A stretch of 64,000 nt of DNA from Flavobacterium frigoris PS1 (GCF_000252125.1 NZ_AHKF01000010.1:1-64000), one strand, 5' to 3'; numbered from the stretch's first letter, positions 7,756 to 18,647 are shown. Program-made: numbers and translations. The notes: generated by a model from the letters alone, not told the origin.

Positions 7756-9236
7756 TTAATACATTGCTAAAAAGCCTTATCCACTTTGATAAATCAAGTG
7801 CTAGCCCTGTGTATATTCAAATTTCCCAACAAATCATCAATGCCATTCAGCGTAGTTATTTAGCAGGAGGTTCTTTGTTGCCTGGAACTAGAATCTTTAG
7901 CCAATTAATAAATGTCCACAGAAACACAGCTGTTGCGGTATATGGTGAATTAGCTTCTCAGGGTTGGGTTGAAATAATTGCTAACAAGGGAACTTTTATA
8001 TCAGTTCCTGAACAAAGAACAGCTACAATAAAAGCGGGCTCGAACCTGATAGGAGACATTTATAACTTTGCAGAAACCACTGGATTTCCCTTTCAAACCT
8101 CTTTTCATTTATCATCTACCCAAGAATTTACGGAAGCAAAGTATGAACTAAATGATGGGCAACCGGATTTAAGGCTACATCCCATTCATGAGTTTTCAAA
8201 ATGGTATGGCGCTTCTATGAAGCGCAAATCATTGATTTCGAAATGGAATCAAAATAAAAAAACAAAGTATTCTGTATTTGAAAATCAACTGTGTAATTAT
8301 CTAAATGCTACAAGGGGACTTCACATAAAGCCAAAAAACGTCATCAGTACAAGAAGTACAGAAATGAGTTTGTACATCATCTCGCAACTTTTAATTCGCC
8401 CGAATGATGTGGTTTTGGTTGGGGATTTGAGCAATTATGCTGCCAACATGATTTTTCAACAATCGGGAGCCATCATCAAAACAATCCCTATTGACGAACA
8501 AGGCTTAAATGTAGATTATATTAAAAAACATTTTGTAAAAGGGGCAATTCGGAGTGTTTATATTTGTGCCAATCGTGATTATCCGACAACTGTTTCATTA
8601 GCAGCAGAACGTCGCTTAAAACTGTTACAACTTGCAAAGGAATACCAGTTTGCCATTATAGAAGATGATTATGACTATGATTTTCAGTTCGAAGGCTTGG
8701 CTATGCTACCTATGGCCAGCTCAGACGCAAATGGAATGGTGATTTATTTGGGAAAGCTAGGACAATCTTTATTTCCGAGTTTTCAAACAGGATTTGTAGT
8801 AGCTCCAGAAAATTTAATTTCAGAAGCCAAAAACTATTTGCAAATGCTAGACCGCCAAGGCGATTTAACACAAGAACAAATGCTATCCGAATTGATTTAT
8901 GAAGGTGAAATTCATCGATTACTCAAAAAAAATATATTGGTATATAAGCAAAGACGCGATTTTTTATACCAATGTCTTGAAGAGAATTTCAAAGATGCTA
9001 TCCGTTTTAAAAAACCAACGGGCGGCCTTGCAATATGGTTGGAGTTTAATACGGTAATTTCCTTGGTTCAACTTTCAGAACAAGCGTTACGCTACGATTT
9101 GTTTTTGCCCAAAACCATACTTTATCAAGACAAAGATACTTGCGCTATTCGTCTAGGCTTTGGTCATTTGAATGAAGAAGAAATAGAAATCGTGGTAAAA
9201 AAATTGAAACAGGCTTATGATTTGGCCTTAAAATAA
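7740..9236 (+). CDS. MocR/PdxR-type GntR regulator with a degenerate aminotransferase domain
   Basis: This 498-residue protein has a GntR winged helix (about 20-90; PVYIQISQQI, LPGTRIFSQLINVHRNTAV, GWVEIIANKGTFI) joined to a fold-type-I aminotransferase domain (about 130-495; IIEDDYDYDF keeps the PLP-pyridine Asp). The PLP motif, normally GTFSKxLxPxxR, reads GKLGQSLFPSFQ. Gln342 therefore replaces the Schiff-base Lys, and Gln349, seven residues on, replaces the phosphate-binding Arg. The usual TRGSQ and PHHQYPTT motifs are also altered, to TRSTE and ANRDYPTT. Known MocR regulators sense PLP or amines through this lysine, so this one probably senses a ligand differently. It is divergent from the TonB receptor, and its ATG directly follows the inverted-repeat operator. 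Confidence 0.88.
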   Translation: MTDSPVNTLLKSLIHFDKSSASPVYIQISQQIINAIQRSYLAGGSLLPGTRIFSQLINVHRNTAVAVYGELASQGWVEIIANKGTFISVPEQRTATIKAGSNLIGDIYNFAETTGFPFQTSFHLSSTQEFTEAKYELNDGQPDLRLHPIHEFSKWYGASMKRKSLISKWNQNKKTKYSVFENQLCNYLNATRGLHIKPKNVISTRSTEMSLYIISQLLIRPNDVVLVGDLSNYAANMIFQQSGAIIKTIPIDEQGLNVDYIKKHFVKGAIRSVYICANRDYPTTVSLAAERRLKLLQLAKEYQFAIIEDDYDYDFQFEGLAMLPMASSDANGMVIYLGKLGQSLFPSFQTGFVVAPENLISEAKNYLQMLDRQGDLTQEQMLSELIYEGEIHRLLKKNILVYKQRRDFLYQCLEENFKDAIRFKKPTGGLAIWLEFNTVISLVQLSEQALRYDLFLPKTILYQDKDTCAIRLGFGHLNEEEIEIVVKKLKQAYDLALK

Positions 9237-9462
9237 AAAAGCATACTATTTATTGTTTGTTAATTTGCAAAAATTATCTTGAGCTAATCTTCAGTTCTTT
9301 TTAAAACTGCTATTAATTCGAAAGAAAATTATATTGAGAATTAACAAATATGGAAATACTAATCGTAATTTAATGTGTGAAAATTTACGAAAACCTTTTC
9401 GTTTTAATACTTTATTAAAAACGTGTTAAAAATTACTTAAAATTCATATCTAAGATCTTTTC

Positions 9463-10032
9463 ATGGGGAATAGTTTTCTATTTTCGAACCCTATGAAACG
9501 AATTGCATCCTTATTTTTATTGGTATCATTGTCTTACAATGTACTGGGATACTATCTGATGTTTGTCTATCAAGAAGAGCAGGCATGGGTTTCTGTTATG
9601 GAAAAAACATCTGATTTAGAATTTCAAGTAATAGAATTGAATGCTTCCTTGTATTCCTTTGTTGCAGACACCGATTTTGAATATGTGAATGAAAATGTCA
9701 TTATTGAAAATAAAAGTTATCATATTTTCAAAAAAAGAATTCAAAACAACATCCTTAGTTTATACTATTTAAGGAATTCCTATGGAGATGTCATTGGAAA
9801 ACAATTGAACGACATTGTTGACAATCAATTATTCGACAGCACAAGCTCTAAGGAATCACCAGTAAAAAAACTATTAAAATCATTTCTTCAAGATTATATC
9901 CCCAACACAAGTTTGGCTCTTGACTTTTCTCCAAATTTAGATCTAGCCTTACACAAACATACTGCAGCTATTAATCTAGCGGTAAATGCAGGCTACTTAC
10001 ATTCGCTTTATGCACCTCCAAAATTCATTTAA
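9463..10032 (+). CDS. Hypothetical membrane-anchored or exported protein
   Basis: I do not recognise this 189-residue protein. It has one hydrophobic N-terminal segment (about 14-32; ASLFLLVSLSYNVLGYYLMF) that is either an uncleaved anchor or a signal peptide. A polar region of about 150 residues follows, with mixed strand and helix character and no cysteines or clear motif. A second ATG at 9493 would place the basic MKR directly before the hydrophobic segment, as in ordinary signal peptides, and may be the true start. It precedes an outer-membrane barrel gene and a DoxX-like gene on the same strand, suggesting a shared envelope role. Confidence 0.65.
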   Translation: MGNSFLFSNPMKRIASLFLLVSLSYNVLGYYLMFVYQEEQAWVSVMEKTSDLEFQVIELNASLYSFVADTDFEYVNENVIIENKSYHIFKKRIQNNILSLYYLRNSYGDVIGKQLNDIVDNQLFDSTSSKESPVKKLLKSFLQDYIPNTSLALDFSPNLDLALHKHTAAINLAVNAGYLHSLYAPPKFI

Positions 10033-10326
10033 TTTTTTATTACTAGCAGTAAAACCATTTTGTAATTTGACTCTTAAGTGCAAAAACAATCACGCATTTT
10101 CATTAAATCAGTGTGATAAAGCACTATTATGCTTTTCAAATTGGTAGAACAAACCACTATTCCTCTCACGCTATTATGTCTTTTTTAATAAAAAAAAAAT
10201 GACATAATTATTCCTATTAGACATTGTGATTTGCCTGTTTTCTATTTACAAAATCCTTTTACTGTTTTCTTTTGGCACTAGCTACCAAAGTAACAAACCT
10301 GCTTTTAATTTATAAAAAAATGAAAA
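10033..10326. other. Intergenic region with an AT-rich hairpin
   Basis: No gene is seen in these 294 bases. ATTATGTC (10173-10180) and GACATAAT (10201-10208) are perfect arms, and the T-run and A-run inside them can pair further, giving a long stem. It may terminate the upstream gene or act in the leader of the barrel gene. Confidence 0.45.
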
Positions 10327-11448
10327 ATGAAAAAACCAAACCAATTCTATATCTACGCTATAGTACTAATTTCTATATTCTTACAAACTCAAAATAGTGT
10401 TGCACAGGGATGTGTTGCAATAAAAGGAAATGCAACAAGTTGTATGATGATACATCCTGACAGCACTAATGTAGCTGCATGGCAATTAGCCACTAGCGGG
10501 CGCTACTTTAGATCATTTAGACATTTTTCTGGAACAGAAGAAAATAAACAAAGGCTAATACAAAAAACAGAGGTCATAAACTATTCTTCCGTTTTTAACC
10601 TATCACTCACTAGAACCCTTAACAATAGATGGTCCATTATGATTGATATTCCTGTTGCAAATAATGTTCGGTCCTCTCTTTATGAACATGGTTTAGTAAA
10701 TGGGACCTATATAAAAAAAGAAAGACATTCTACAAGCTCTTTTGGAATAGGGGACATCAGATTTGCGGCTTACAGATGGCTATTAGACCCTACAAAAAGC
10801 ACAAAAGCAAACATGCAATTAGGACTAGGGCTTAAATTACCAACAGGAGATTACAATTACAAAGATTATTGGTATAACGTAGGTCCAAACGGAACGAAAG
10901 AATTACGCCCCGTGGATCAATCTATACAATTAGGCGATGGTGGAACTGGAATTACCTTTGAGTTAAATACATTTTATAATTTCATAGAGAACTTTGGGGT
11001 TTATGGGAACTTTTATTATTTAATTAACCCGCGCGAGCAGAACGGTACGAGAACCTATAGAGAAACCTTATCTCCAAACTTAGCTAATGAAGCTCTTATG
11101 AGTGTGCCGGATCAATATATGTTTAGAGCAGGATTTAATTATTCTTTCCTCCACATAAAAGGATTATCACTGACCGCTGGAACAAGATTAGAAGGCATAC
11201 CAGTTTACGATCTAATAGGGGGTAACGGTGATTTCCGTCGCCCAGGATACATCTGGTCTATTGAACCAGCTGTTAATTATGACTATAAAAAAGTAACCGT
11301 GTTCGCATCAGTACCATTTGCAGTAGCAAGAAATCGTACACAAAGCGTAACTGACAAAGAGAACTCAATTATTAGAGGTACTCATGTGCAGGGTGACGCT
11401 GCGTTTGCTGATTACACCTTAAACTTAGGGGTATCAACTAGATTTTAA
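10327..11448 (+). CDS. Predicted outer-membrane beta-barrel protein
   Basis: This 373-residue protein has a signal peptide (about 1-27, ending SVAQ). The mature part consists of alternating amphipathic strands with aromatic girdle residues and ends in NLGVSTRF, a typical barrel C-terminus with a final Phe. The layout (NNRWSIMIDIPV, FGIGDIRFAAYRWL, LGLGLKLPTGDYN) recalls the MetA-pathway/phenol-degradation family of outer-membrane proteins, often annotated only as transporter. Two Cys residues flank an AIKGNATS segment just after the signal peptide. The substrate is unknown. It is followed 142 bp later by a DoxX-like membrane protein, probably in one transcription unit. Confidence 0.7.
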   Translation: MKKPNQFYIYAIVLISIFLQTQNSVAQGCVAIKGNATSCMMIHPDSTNVAAWQLATSGRYFRSFRHFSGTEENKQRLIQKTEVINYSSVFNLSLTRTLNNRWSIMIDIPVANNVRSSLYEHGLVNGTYIKKERHSTSSFGIGDIRFAAYRWLLDPTKSTKANMQLGLGLKLPTGDYNYKDYWYNVGPNGTKELRPVDQSIQLGDGGTGITFELNTFYNFIENFGVYGNFYYLINPREQNGTRTYRETLSPNLANEALMSVPDQYMFRAGFNYSFLHIKGLSLTAGTRLEGIPVYDLIGGNGDFRRPGYIWSIEPAVNYDYKKVTVFASVPFAVARNRTQSVTDKENSIIRGTHVQGDAAFADYTLNLGVSTRF

Positions 11449-11590
11449 GAAGTACTACCTTATTTCACGGCTGTAGATAACTAAATACAAATAGTCATTT
11501 CGGTTAATTCGATAAAAAACGTACGCTTTCATCAATTAATACTGAGATGAAGGCAATCCCGAAGCATTAATCTTTCAATAAAAACACACT

Positions 11591-12058
11591 ATGGAAATTA
11601 CTTTTAACTCATTATATTTTTCGTTTAGCAAAAAAATGGAAAAACACAGCGTTACTATAATGCGTATTGCACTTGCCACCGTTTACATCTGGTTTGGCGC
11701 CTTAAAAGTTTTTGGTATGAGTCCTGCAGGAGAGCTAGTAGAGGAAACAGTATATTGGTTTAGACCAGAAATATTTGTCCCAATTCTGGGGATTTGCGAA
11801 GTAATTATTGGTATTGGTTTACTAATAAAACACATCATTCCCTATGCGATTATTCTACTATTACTGCATATGTGCGCAACCCTTTTGCCTGTATTTATAT
11901 TAAAAACTATTTGTTTTGACACTTTCCCGTATTGCCCAACCTTAGTTGGTCAATACATTATCAAAAACCTTGTTTTGATTGCAGGAGCACTTGTGGTAGC
12001 AGGAAAATACAATACCGAATATAAGAAAGAATTAGACACAAGAAAATCTAATAAATAG
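11591..12058 (+). CDS. DoxX-like / DUF417-like integral membrane protein
   Basis: This 155-residue protein has four predicted transmembrane helices (about 22-40, 58-78, 82-104, 120-138). The first helix has the IALATVYIWFGALKVFG pattern followed by SPAGELV, as in DoxX and YkgB-type proteins. A pair of Cys residues (ICFDTFPYC) sits in the loop before the last helix. The molecular function of such small four-helix proteins is mostly unknown. An internal ATG at 11636 would give a shorter start without loss of the first helix. A bidirectional terminator lies directly after it. Confidence 0.72.
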   Translation: MEITFNSLYFSFSKKMEKHSVTIMRIALATVYIWFGALKVFGMSPAGELVEETVYWFRPEIFVPILGICEVIIGIGLLIKHIIPYAIILLLLHMCATLLPVFILKTICFDTFPYCPTLVGQYIIKNLVLIAGALVVAGKYNTEYKKELDTRKSNK

Positions 12059-12091
12059 ACAACAGCAGTTGTGTCTATATTTATAAAACAA

Positions 12092-12121
12092 AAAAAGCCT
12101 AACAATTATGTTAGGCTTTTC
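12092..12121. terminator. Bidirectional terminator between the DoxX-like gene and atpC
   Basis: Stem GCCTAACA (12097-12104) and TGTTAGGC (12109-12116) with loop ATTA is flanked by an A-run on the left and a T-run on the right, so it works on both strands for these convergent genes. Confidence 0.9.
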
Positions 12122-12139
12122 TTATATATGTAAATTATT

Positions 12140-12421
12140 TTAGTCTACTAAAACAATTACTTTATTGTCTTTCATTTCCAAAGTTCCTGCGGTGATAGCT
12201 AATGTATAGTTCTCAGCATTTACTTTAGTAAACAATCCTGATGTCTCTTTGTTAAACTCAAAACTTGGAGCTGTAAAACTTACAATTCCTTTCTGAAGCA
12301 AGGAAACAATCGGTGCGTGATTATTTAAAATTTGAAAACTTCCATCAACACCCGGTACAGATATCGAGGTAATTTCTCCTTTGAATAATGAAGCTTCCGG
12401 TGATACTATTTCTAAAATCAT
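12140..12421 (-). CDS. atpC: F1Fo ATP synthase subunit epsilon
   Basis: This 93-residue protein matches the N-terminal beta-sandwich of AtpC: MILEIVSPEASLFKGEI, then SVPGVDGSFQILNNHAPIVS. The helical C-terminal domain found in E. coli epsilon, which inhibits ATP hydrolysis, is absent; short epsilon subunits are usual in this group. It joins the rotor stalk with gamma and the c-ring at the cytoplasmic membrane. It lies 71 bp downstream of atpD in a two-gene unit, and the other atp genes are not in the window. Confidence 0.95.
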   Translation of the reverse strand: MILEIVSPEASLFKGEITSISVPGVDGSFQILNNHAPIVSLLQKGIVSFTAPSFEFNKETSGLFTKVNAENYTLAITAGTLEMKDNKVIVLVD

Positions 12422-12492
12422 TTTTTTTATTTTAAATTTTAAATTTTAGATTTTAAATTAATTTATAATTCAAAATTCGCCATTTAAATAGA

Positions 12493-14007
<1,515 letters not shown>

Positions 14008-14088
14008 TTATGTATTTATTAAATAGCTATTTAGGTTTATGAAATAGAATCTATCGAATTCCATCGATTAGATACTTTTTTCAAGCTG

Positions 14089-14118
14089 CAAAGATAATTT
14101 TTTAAAATAAAAAATCAA
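14089..14118 (-). promoter_or_regulatory. Promoter of atpD
   Basis: Read leftward, TTG (complement of 14116-14118), a 19-nt spacer and TATCTTTG (complement of 14089-14096) match the TTG-N17-23-TAnnTTTG Bacteroidota promoter at both elements, giving a leader of roughly 80 nt. This is one of two sites in the window matching both boxes at good spacing. Confidence 0.8.
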
Positions 14119-14205
14119 TATTTTTTTAGATAAAAAATAAAGTCCCTAGTAAATATTTCATTTCCAAAAGACAAATAAGAAAATGAAAAGGCTAAAAACT
14201 TAAAA

Positions 14206-14225
14206 CCATCCCAAAATAGGGATGG
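14206..14225 (-). terminator. Terminator of the SGNH-hydrolase gene
   Basis: CCATCCC (14206-14212) and GGGATGG (14219-14225) form a 7-bp stem with loop AAAATA. On the minus strand it is followed by TTTTAAGTTTTT, 24 bp after the stop codon of the hydrolase gene. Confidence 0.75.
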
Positions 14226-14249
14226 CTTTACTTCACTTTATTTCAAACT

Positions 14250-15779
14250 TTAAAGCGATTTAGGAAATAAAATTCTATATTTTCCTAAATCTACTCCCTT
14301 TAGATTAGACCCATAAGTCGTATTAATAGCTTGAATGAATTTATTTGCAAGCATAGCATACCCTCTTGGAGATGGATGCACTCCATCTGTTGAAAATCCT
14401 CCACCGGTAATAAAAGCGCCAGTCACTGTAAATCCATTAGCTGAAAATCCACCAGCCGAAACTTGACTCATCAAAGCATTGGAATCAACAAAAGCTAATC
14501 CTTTAGCTGTTGCAACTGCTTTAATTTTTGCATTATAAGCATCTGTCGCCGTTTTTACCAAAGCTACTTCACCAGCTGTTAAAGTTGCTTTATCTTCCAT
14601 TGGAAACGTTACTCCTATAGTACTATTTGTTGCTGGGTAGCCTGCTTTAGTTGTCCCAATTGAACCACCTGCCGTTAATAATATATAATCTCTAGTTGCT
14701 ACTGCATTACTAGCATGACGCGCTTTGCCATAAAGATTAGCCAAAAATCCTGCAGTTTGAGCTGGATAATTAAAAGGCGCTTTTTGTAATGCATCAGCAA
14801 ATAAAGCTGTAGCATCATAAGTCAACATCTCATCAGCAATCAAAAGTGGATTACTTGAACTTACCTTTAACACTTGGAAACGAGCAGGCTGAGATGCCGC
14901 TGCTAAAATACCATTCAACGCTCCAAATAACGGATTCAATTGCGCCACTTGTTCAGCATTCAATGGCACTGGGTTTGCCGCGATGTACGTGAAAAAAGGA
15001 AGAGTATTTACATAAGGAATATTCGCTACAACTCCTTTTGCCCCTCCTGACGTTAATGCACCCACTAAAGCATCATACGTAGCATCAAAACCAACCCCGG
15101 CAGCGCCAGCAGAAGGTGTAATTGGATCTGTTCCATCACCACCAGTTGTTGCATACCCCAAAACATCATTGTTTCCTATCCAAAGTGAAAAGAATGTTGG
15201 CGCCTGAGACATTGCATACGACACAATAGATGTAGAAGCATTTGTCGCAAAACGAACATAATATGGATTTGCGGTTCCAACTGCAATACCTGCTGCACTA
15301 CCATAACTTGGCGATAACAAATGAAAACTTTTTGCACCTGGAACCCCACAGTTATTATAAGGCCCAGCAGCTACTACTGCTGGATTAAGAATTTCAGTTG
15401 AAGGCGTTCCTGAAACTGGAATTGGCGCTGCTCCTCCTGACGAAGCTAATCTTGCTCCAGCGAATTGAGTGCCATTAATTTTAAATCCACCTATATTATC
15501 TGCCATAAAAGGAATTTTAAAATCCCCGCCTCCTACTTCAGCAAATTGCTGCGCCATTATATTACTGTAAGACACCTTTTGACCCTCAATAAATAAAGCG
15601 CCATCTGAATAACCTGATGTTAATGAGTTTCCTAAAGCCACATATTTAGAAAAATTAGCCGAACCTGCCGTCAAAGGCAATCCGTCTGATGAGTTAGACA
15701 CTATTACGACTTCATCGTCGCTATTACATGCCACAAAGGTCAACGAAACCAATAGTAGCCATTTGAAATTTTTTATCAT
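14250..15779 (-). CDS. SGNH/GDSL-family hydrolase lipoprotein
   Basis: This 509-residue protein has a lipoprotein signal peptide (LVSLTFVAC, Cys18). Block I of the SGNH fold is ALGNSLTSGY, with Ser in GNSL instead of GDSL; IGNNDVLGY provides the block III Asn. Block V is TDGVHPSPRGY, with the Asp and His of the catalytic triad. The middle is long, with Ala/Gly-rich insertions. It would be a lipase or esterase at the outer membrane. It follows a TonB-dependent receptor by 33 bp on the same strand, so the pair probably handles one lipid or ester substrate: hydrolysis outside, uptake through the receptor. The substrate is not evident. Confidence 0.88.
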   Translation of the reverse strand: MIKNFKWLLLVSLTFVACNSDDEVVIVSNSSDGLPLTAGSANFSKYVALGNSLTSGYSDGALFIEGQKVSYSNIMAQQFAEVGGGDFKIPFMADNIGGFKINGTQFAGARLASSGGAAPIPVSGTPSTEILNPAVVAAGPYNNCGVPGAKSFHLLSPSYGSAAGIAVGTANPYYVRFATNASTSIVSYAMSQAPTFFSLWIGNNDVLGYATTGGDGTDPITPSAGAAGVGFDATYDALVGALTSGGAKGVVANIPYVNTLPFFTYIAANPVPLNAEQVAQLNPLFGALNGILAAASQPARFQVLKVSSSNPLLIADEMLTYDATALFADALQKAPFNYPAQTAGFLANLYGKARHASNAVATRDYILLTAGGSIGTTKAGYPATNSTIGVTFPMEDKATLTAGEVALVKTATDAYNAKIKAVATAKGLAFVDSNALMSQVSAGGFSANGFTVTGAFITGGGFSTDGVHPSPRGYAMLANKFIQAINTTYGSNLKGVDLGKYRILFPKSL

Positions 15780-15812
15780 GGTTGTATATTTTTATATGTT
15801 TTTGTCTTAATA

Positions 15813-18647
15813 TTAAGGGTTGATTGTCCAAGAAGCAAAATACTGTTGCCCGATCAAACCAGCTCCTAGCACTTGACCATATTCTTTCCCACCAATATTA
15901 GAAGCCCCAAATTTTAAAGTTGATTTTAATTTAGGTATTTCATAATTAATTTGAGCATCAACTACTGTAGCGGCAGCAATCACACCATCTACCATTGTAG
16001 ATTGCCATAAATACTCACTATTCCATCTTCCACTCACATTAAAACCAAAATTCTTGAATAATTTTTCATTTCCAAATGATGCTTTCACCCTATGTTTTGG
16101 AGTATTGAAACCAGCCTCAAAACTTGGGTCCTTTTCTTGATCGAACTTAAATTCAGCATAATTATAGTTAACACCCACTTCAAAATCTCTGTATACTTTT
16201 TTAGAAAGACCAAGACCAAAACCAAGTGATTTAATCTCTACGCTAGTATTAGTATACAATTGATAAACTCTATAGTCACCACCCTGAAGTGCAGCTAAGG
16301 TTTGGAATCCAGGATCCGCAGGATTTGGAGTAGCATTTGGAGCGTCTTGCGTTGTACCATAATAAGGCGCAACTACATTTAAGTTTCCGATAAAATCATT
16401 GTAAATATTATAGTACCCATTAACATCAATAGATACATCTCTTATAAACGAACGATATCCCAACTCAAATGCTTTAACCTGCTCAGGCTTCACGTAATCC
16501 ACATTTGTTTTTCTCAATAAAGCAGCATTTCCCGTTGCGCTAAACTGAGCAACTGATGTTGCTGTATAAGAATTATTGTAAGCATTTAAACCGTTCAAAA
16601 CAACTGTATTTGAACCAAGTACAGCTTGACCAAAAGCAGAAATCGTACCACTTCCATCAATATCATTACCCCTCACTTCAGAAAACCTCGTTAAATTATC
16701 TGGAGCTGAACCCAATAACAAAGCACTACCTACATTAAAACCAATATATTGATCTTGTGTTGATGGATTTCTGAAACCAGTTTGAAAAGAACCTCTAAAA
16801 TTATGTCTTCTGCTTTCGCCTCCTGAATACACTAGAGAAACTCTTGGAGATATGTTACCATCAAAATTCTGTGCTTTATCATATCGAACTGATCCTGTAA
16901 ATTTCAATCGGTCATCTATAAACTTTTTTGTTAATTGCGTATATGCTCCATATTCATTGTAGTTAATTGGCCCATCCTTATCAGTATAAATTCTACCATG
17001 AGAATTCAATTGATAAGCTCTATAAGAACCTCCAACTTGAATTTCAGCAAATTCAACAAGATCTTTAAAGTTATAGTTCGCATCTGAATGATATATCCTT
17101 GAATTATCAACTAATTTTGAACCCGATAAGACACTTGCCTCACCAGTTACTTTATTAAAAGCAGCATTGAAAGCGGCGGTTCCAGGAATTAATCTTCCTG
17201 CGTCTGCAGTAGCTCTTGCAGCAATCTCAGCATTTTCTGGTGTTTGACCTAATAACGTAGCTCCTATATATGCACCGGCATATTGTCCAAACCACGTTTT
17301 ATCATCTTTCCAAACTCTATTTATATTAATACCGGTAAAAAGCATATCATATGATTGTCCACCATCTTCATTAGTAGTATACCCTCTTACAAAAAAGTTT
17401 TTCCCTTTTATTTCTAATTTATGCTGTTGCATAAAAAAGTTGTTCAAATAATACCTGTTCGCACCTTGATACACGGCATTTCCAAAACCAAATTTACTCT
17501 GCCAGATAACTTCAACATCATTCGCAAAAGGCTTGTAATGTATCGAAAAGTCAATTTTAGTATTACTCGCTTTATTGTCTGTCAAATTAATCTCATTATA
17601 TCCAGTTCTGCTCACATTAGAATTAGGTAGTAAATTCACTGCAGATGCAGGTATCAAACCTAAAGCTGCTAATGATGACCCTACTCCTTTAATATTTGTG
17701 GTAACTTCATCTCCATATACATTTATACCATCATAATTAGCATGGCTTCTATCTCTACCAACATTAGTTTTATCATCATAATTTGTTGCATACCAATCAG
17801 TACCTCTCATATAAGTAAAATTAGCCTTAGCTGCTAATTTAGGACTAAAAGCATGCGCCATTCTAATTCCATAATCCACGTAATCATTTGAACCTGCCGC
17901 TTTTTGACTTGTTTGACCAAACTTTGCATAAGCAGTAATTCCCTGACTTGTGAACGGACTTTTACTATTCATAAACAAAATCCCATTGAACGCATTAGCT
18001 CCATATAAAGCTGAAGATGCTCCTGGCAATAGCTCCACACTTTGCACATCAATTTCCGAAACACCAATCAGGTTTCCTAAAACGAAGTTTAATAATGGGG
18101 AAGAATTATCCATTCCATCAACCAACTGCATAAAACGAGTATTTGCAACAGTTGCAAAACCACGCGTATTGATTGATTTAAAAGACAAACTACTTGTATT
18201 CATTTGAACTTCTTTTAAATTCTCCAAACCGTCATAAAAAGTAGCAGAAGCTGACTTTTTAATCTCAGCCGTTCCCATTCTTTCAATAGTAACAGGAGAC
18301 TCCAAAACTCTTTCCGGAGTTCTAGACGCAGACACCACAATTTCATTAAGCAAATTTTGCTCCTCTTTAAGAACAACATTAACTTTTTGATTGTTTGACG
18401 TAACACTTACCCTTTTTGAAATAAAACCTATACTAGTAATTTCAATCACATAAGGTACTTTTCCTGACGAAACCAAGGTAAACTTTCCATCACTGTCGGT
18501 TACCGTCGCTGCAGTTTCTCCAACAATTTTAATATTAGCTCCAAAAATAGGTTGGTTGTCATTTTCAACAACTGAACCTGAAATTGAATTTTGCGCAAAA
18601 GTTATGCTGCAAAAAAACAATGACAAAAAAAGTAAATACATTCTCAT
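15813..18647 (-). CDS. TonB-dependent receptor with carboxypeptidase-regulatory-like N-terminal domain
   Basis: This 944-residue receptor has a signal peptide (1-18, ending TFAQ). A CarboxypepD_reg-like domain follows (about 20-105; ISGSVVENDNQPIFGANIKI), then a TonB-box region (NEIVVSASR) and a plug (about 115-230; RFMQLVDGMDNSS, VELLPGASSALYGANAFNG), then a large barrel. The N-terminal domain is typical of Bacteroidota receptors. There is no SusD partner; the following gene is an SGNH-hydrolase lipoprotein, which replaces SusD in the pair. The aromatic-rich C-terminus (YFASWTINP) fits a barrel end. Confidence 0.92.
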   Translation of the reverse strand: MRMYLLFLSLFFCSITFAQNSISGSVVENDNQPIFGANIKIVGETAATVTDSDGKFTLVSSGKVPYVIEITSIGFISKRVSVTSNNQKVNVVLKEEQNLLNEIVVSASRTPERVLESPVTIERMGTAEIKKSASATFYDGLENLKEVQMNTSSLSFKSINTRGFATVANTRFMQLVDGMDNSSPLLNFVLGNLIGVSEIDVQSVELLPGASSALYGANAFNGILFMNSKSPFTSQGITAYAKFGQTSQKAAGSNDYVDYGIRMAHAFSPKLAAKANFTYMRGTDWYATNYDDKTNVGRDRSHANYDGINVYGDEVTTNIKGVGSSLAALGLIPASAVNLLPNSNVSRTGYNEINLTDNKASNTKIDFSIHYKPFANDVEVIWQSKFGFGNAVYQGANRYYLNNFFMQQHKLEIKGKNFFVRGYTTNEDGGQSYDMLFTGININRVWKDDKTWFGQYAGAYIGATLLGQTPENAEIAARATADAGRLIPGTAAFNAAFNKVTGEASVLSGSKLVDNSRIYHSDANYNFKDLVEFAEIQVGGSYRAYQLNSHGRIYTDKDGPINYNEYGAYTQLTKKFIDDRLKFTGSVRYDKAQNFDGNISPRVSLVYSGGESRRHNFRGSFQTGFRNPSTQDQYIGFNVGSALLLGSAPDNLTRFSEVRGNDIDGSGTISAFGQAVLGSNTVVLNGLNAYNNSYTATSVAQFSATGNAALLRKTNVDYVKPEQVKAFELGYRSFIRDVSIDVNGYYNIYNDFIGNLNVVAPYYGTTQDAPNATPNPADPGFQTLAALQGGDYRVYQLYTNTSVEIKSLGFGLGLSKKVYRDFEVGVNYNYAEFKFDQEKDPSFEAGFNTPKHRVKASFGNEKLFKNFGFNVSGRWNSEYLWQSTMVDGVIAAATVVDAQINYEIPKLKSTLKFGASNIGGKEYGQVLGAGLIGQQYFASWTINP

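Noticed and set aside
12422..12492. AT-rich tandem TTTTAAATTTTAAA stretch as a replication origin
   Set aside because: There are no DnaA boxes or dnaA/dnaN neighbours; it is a short gap between atpD and atpC. Similar AT words occur in other gaps.
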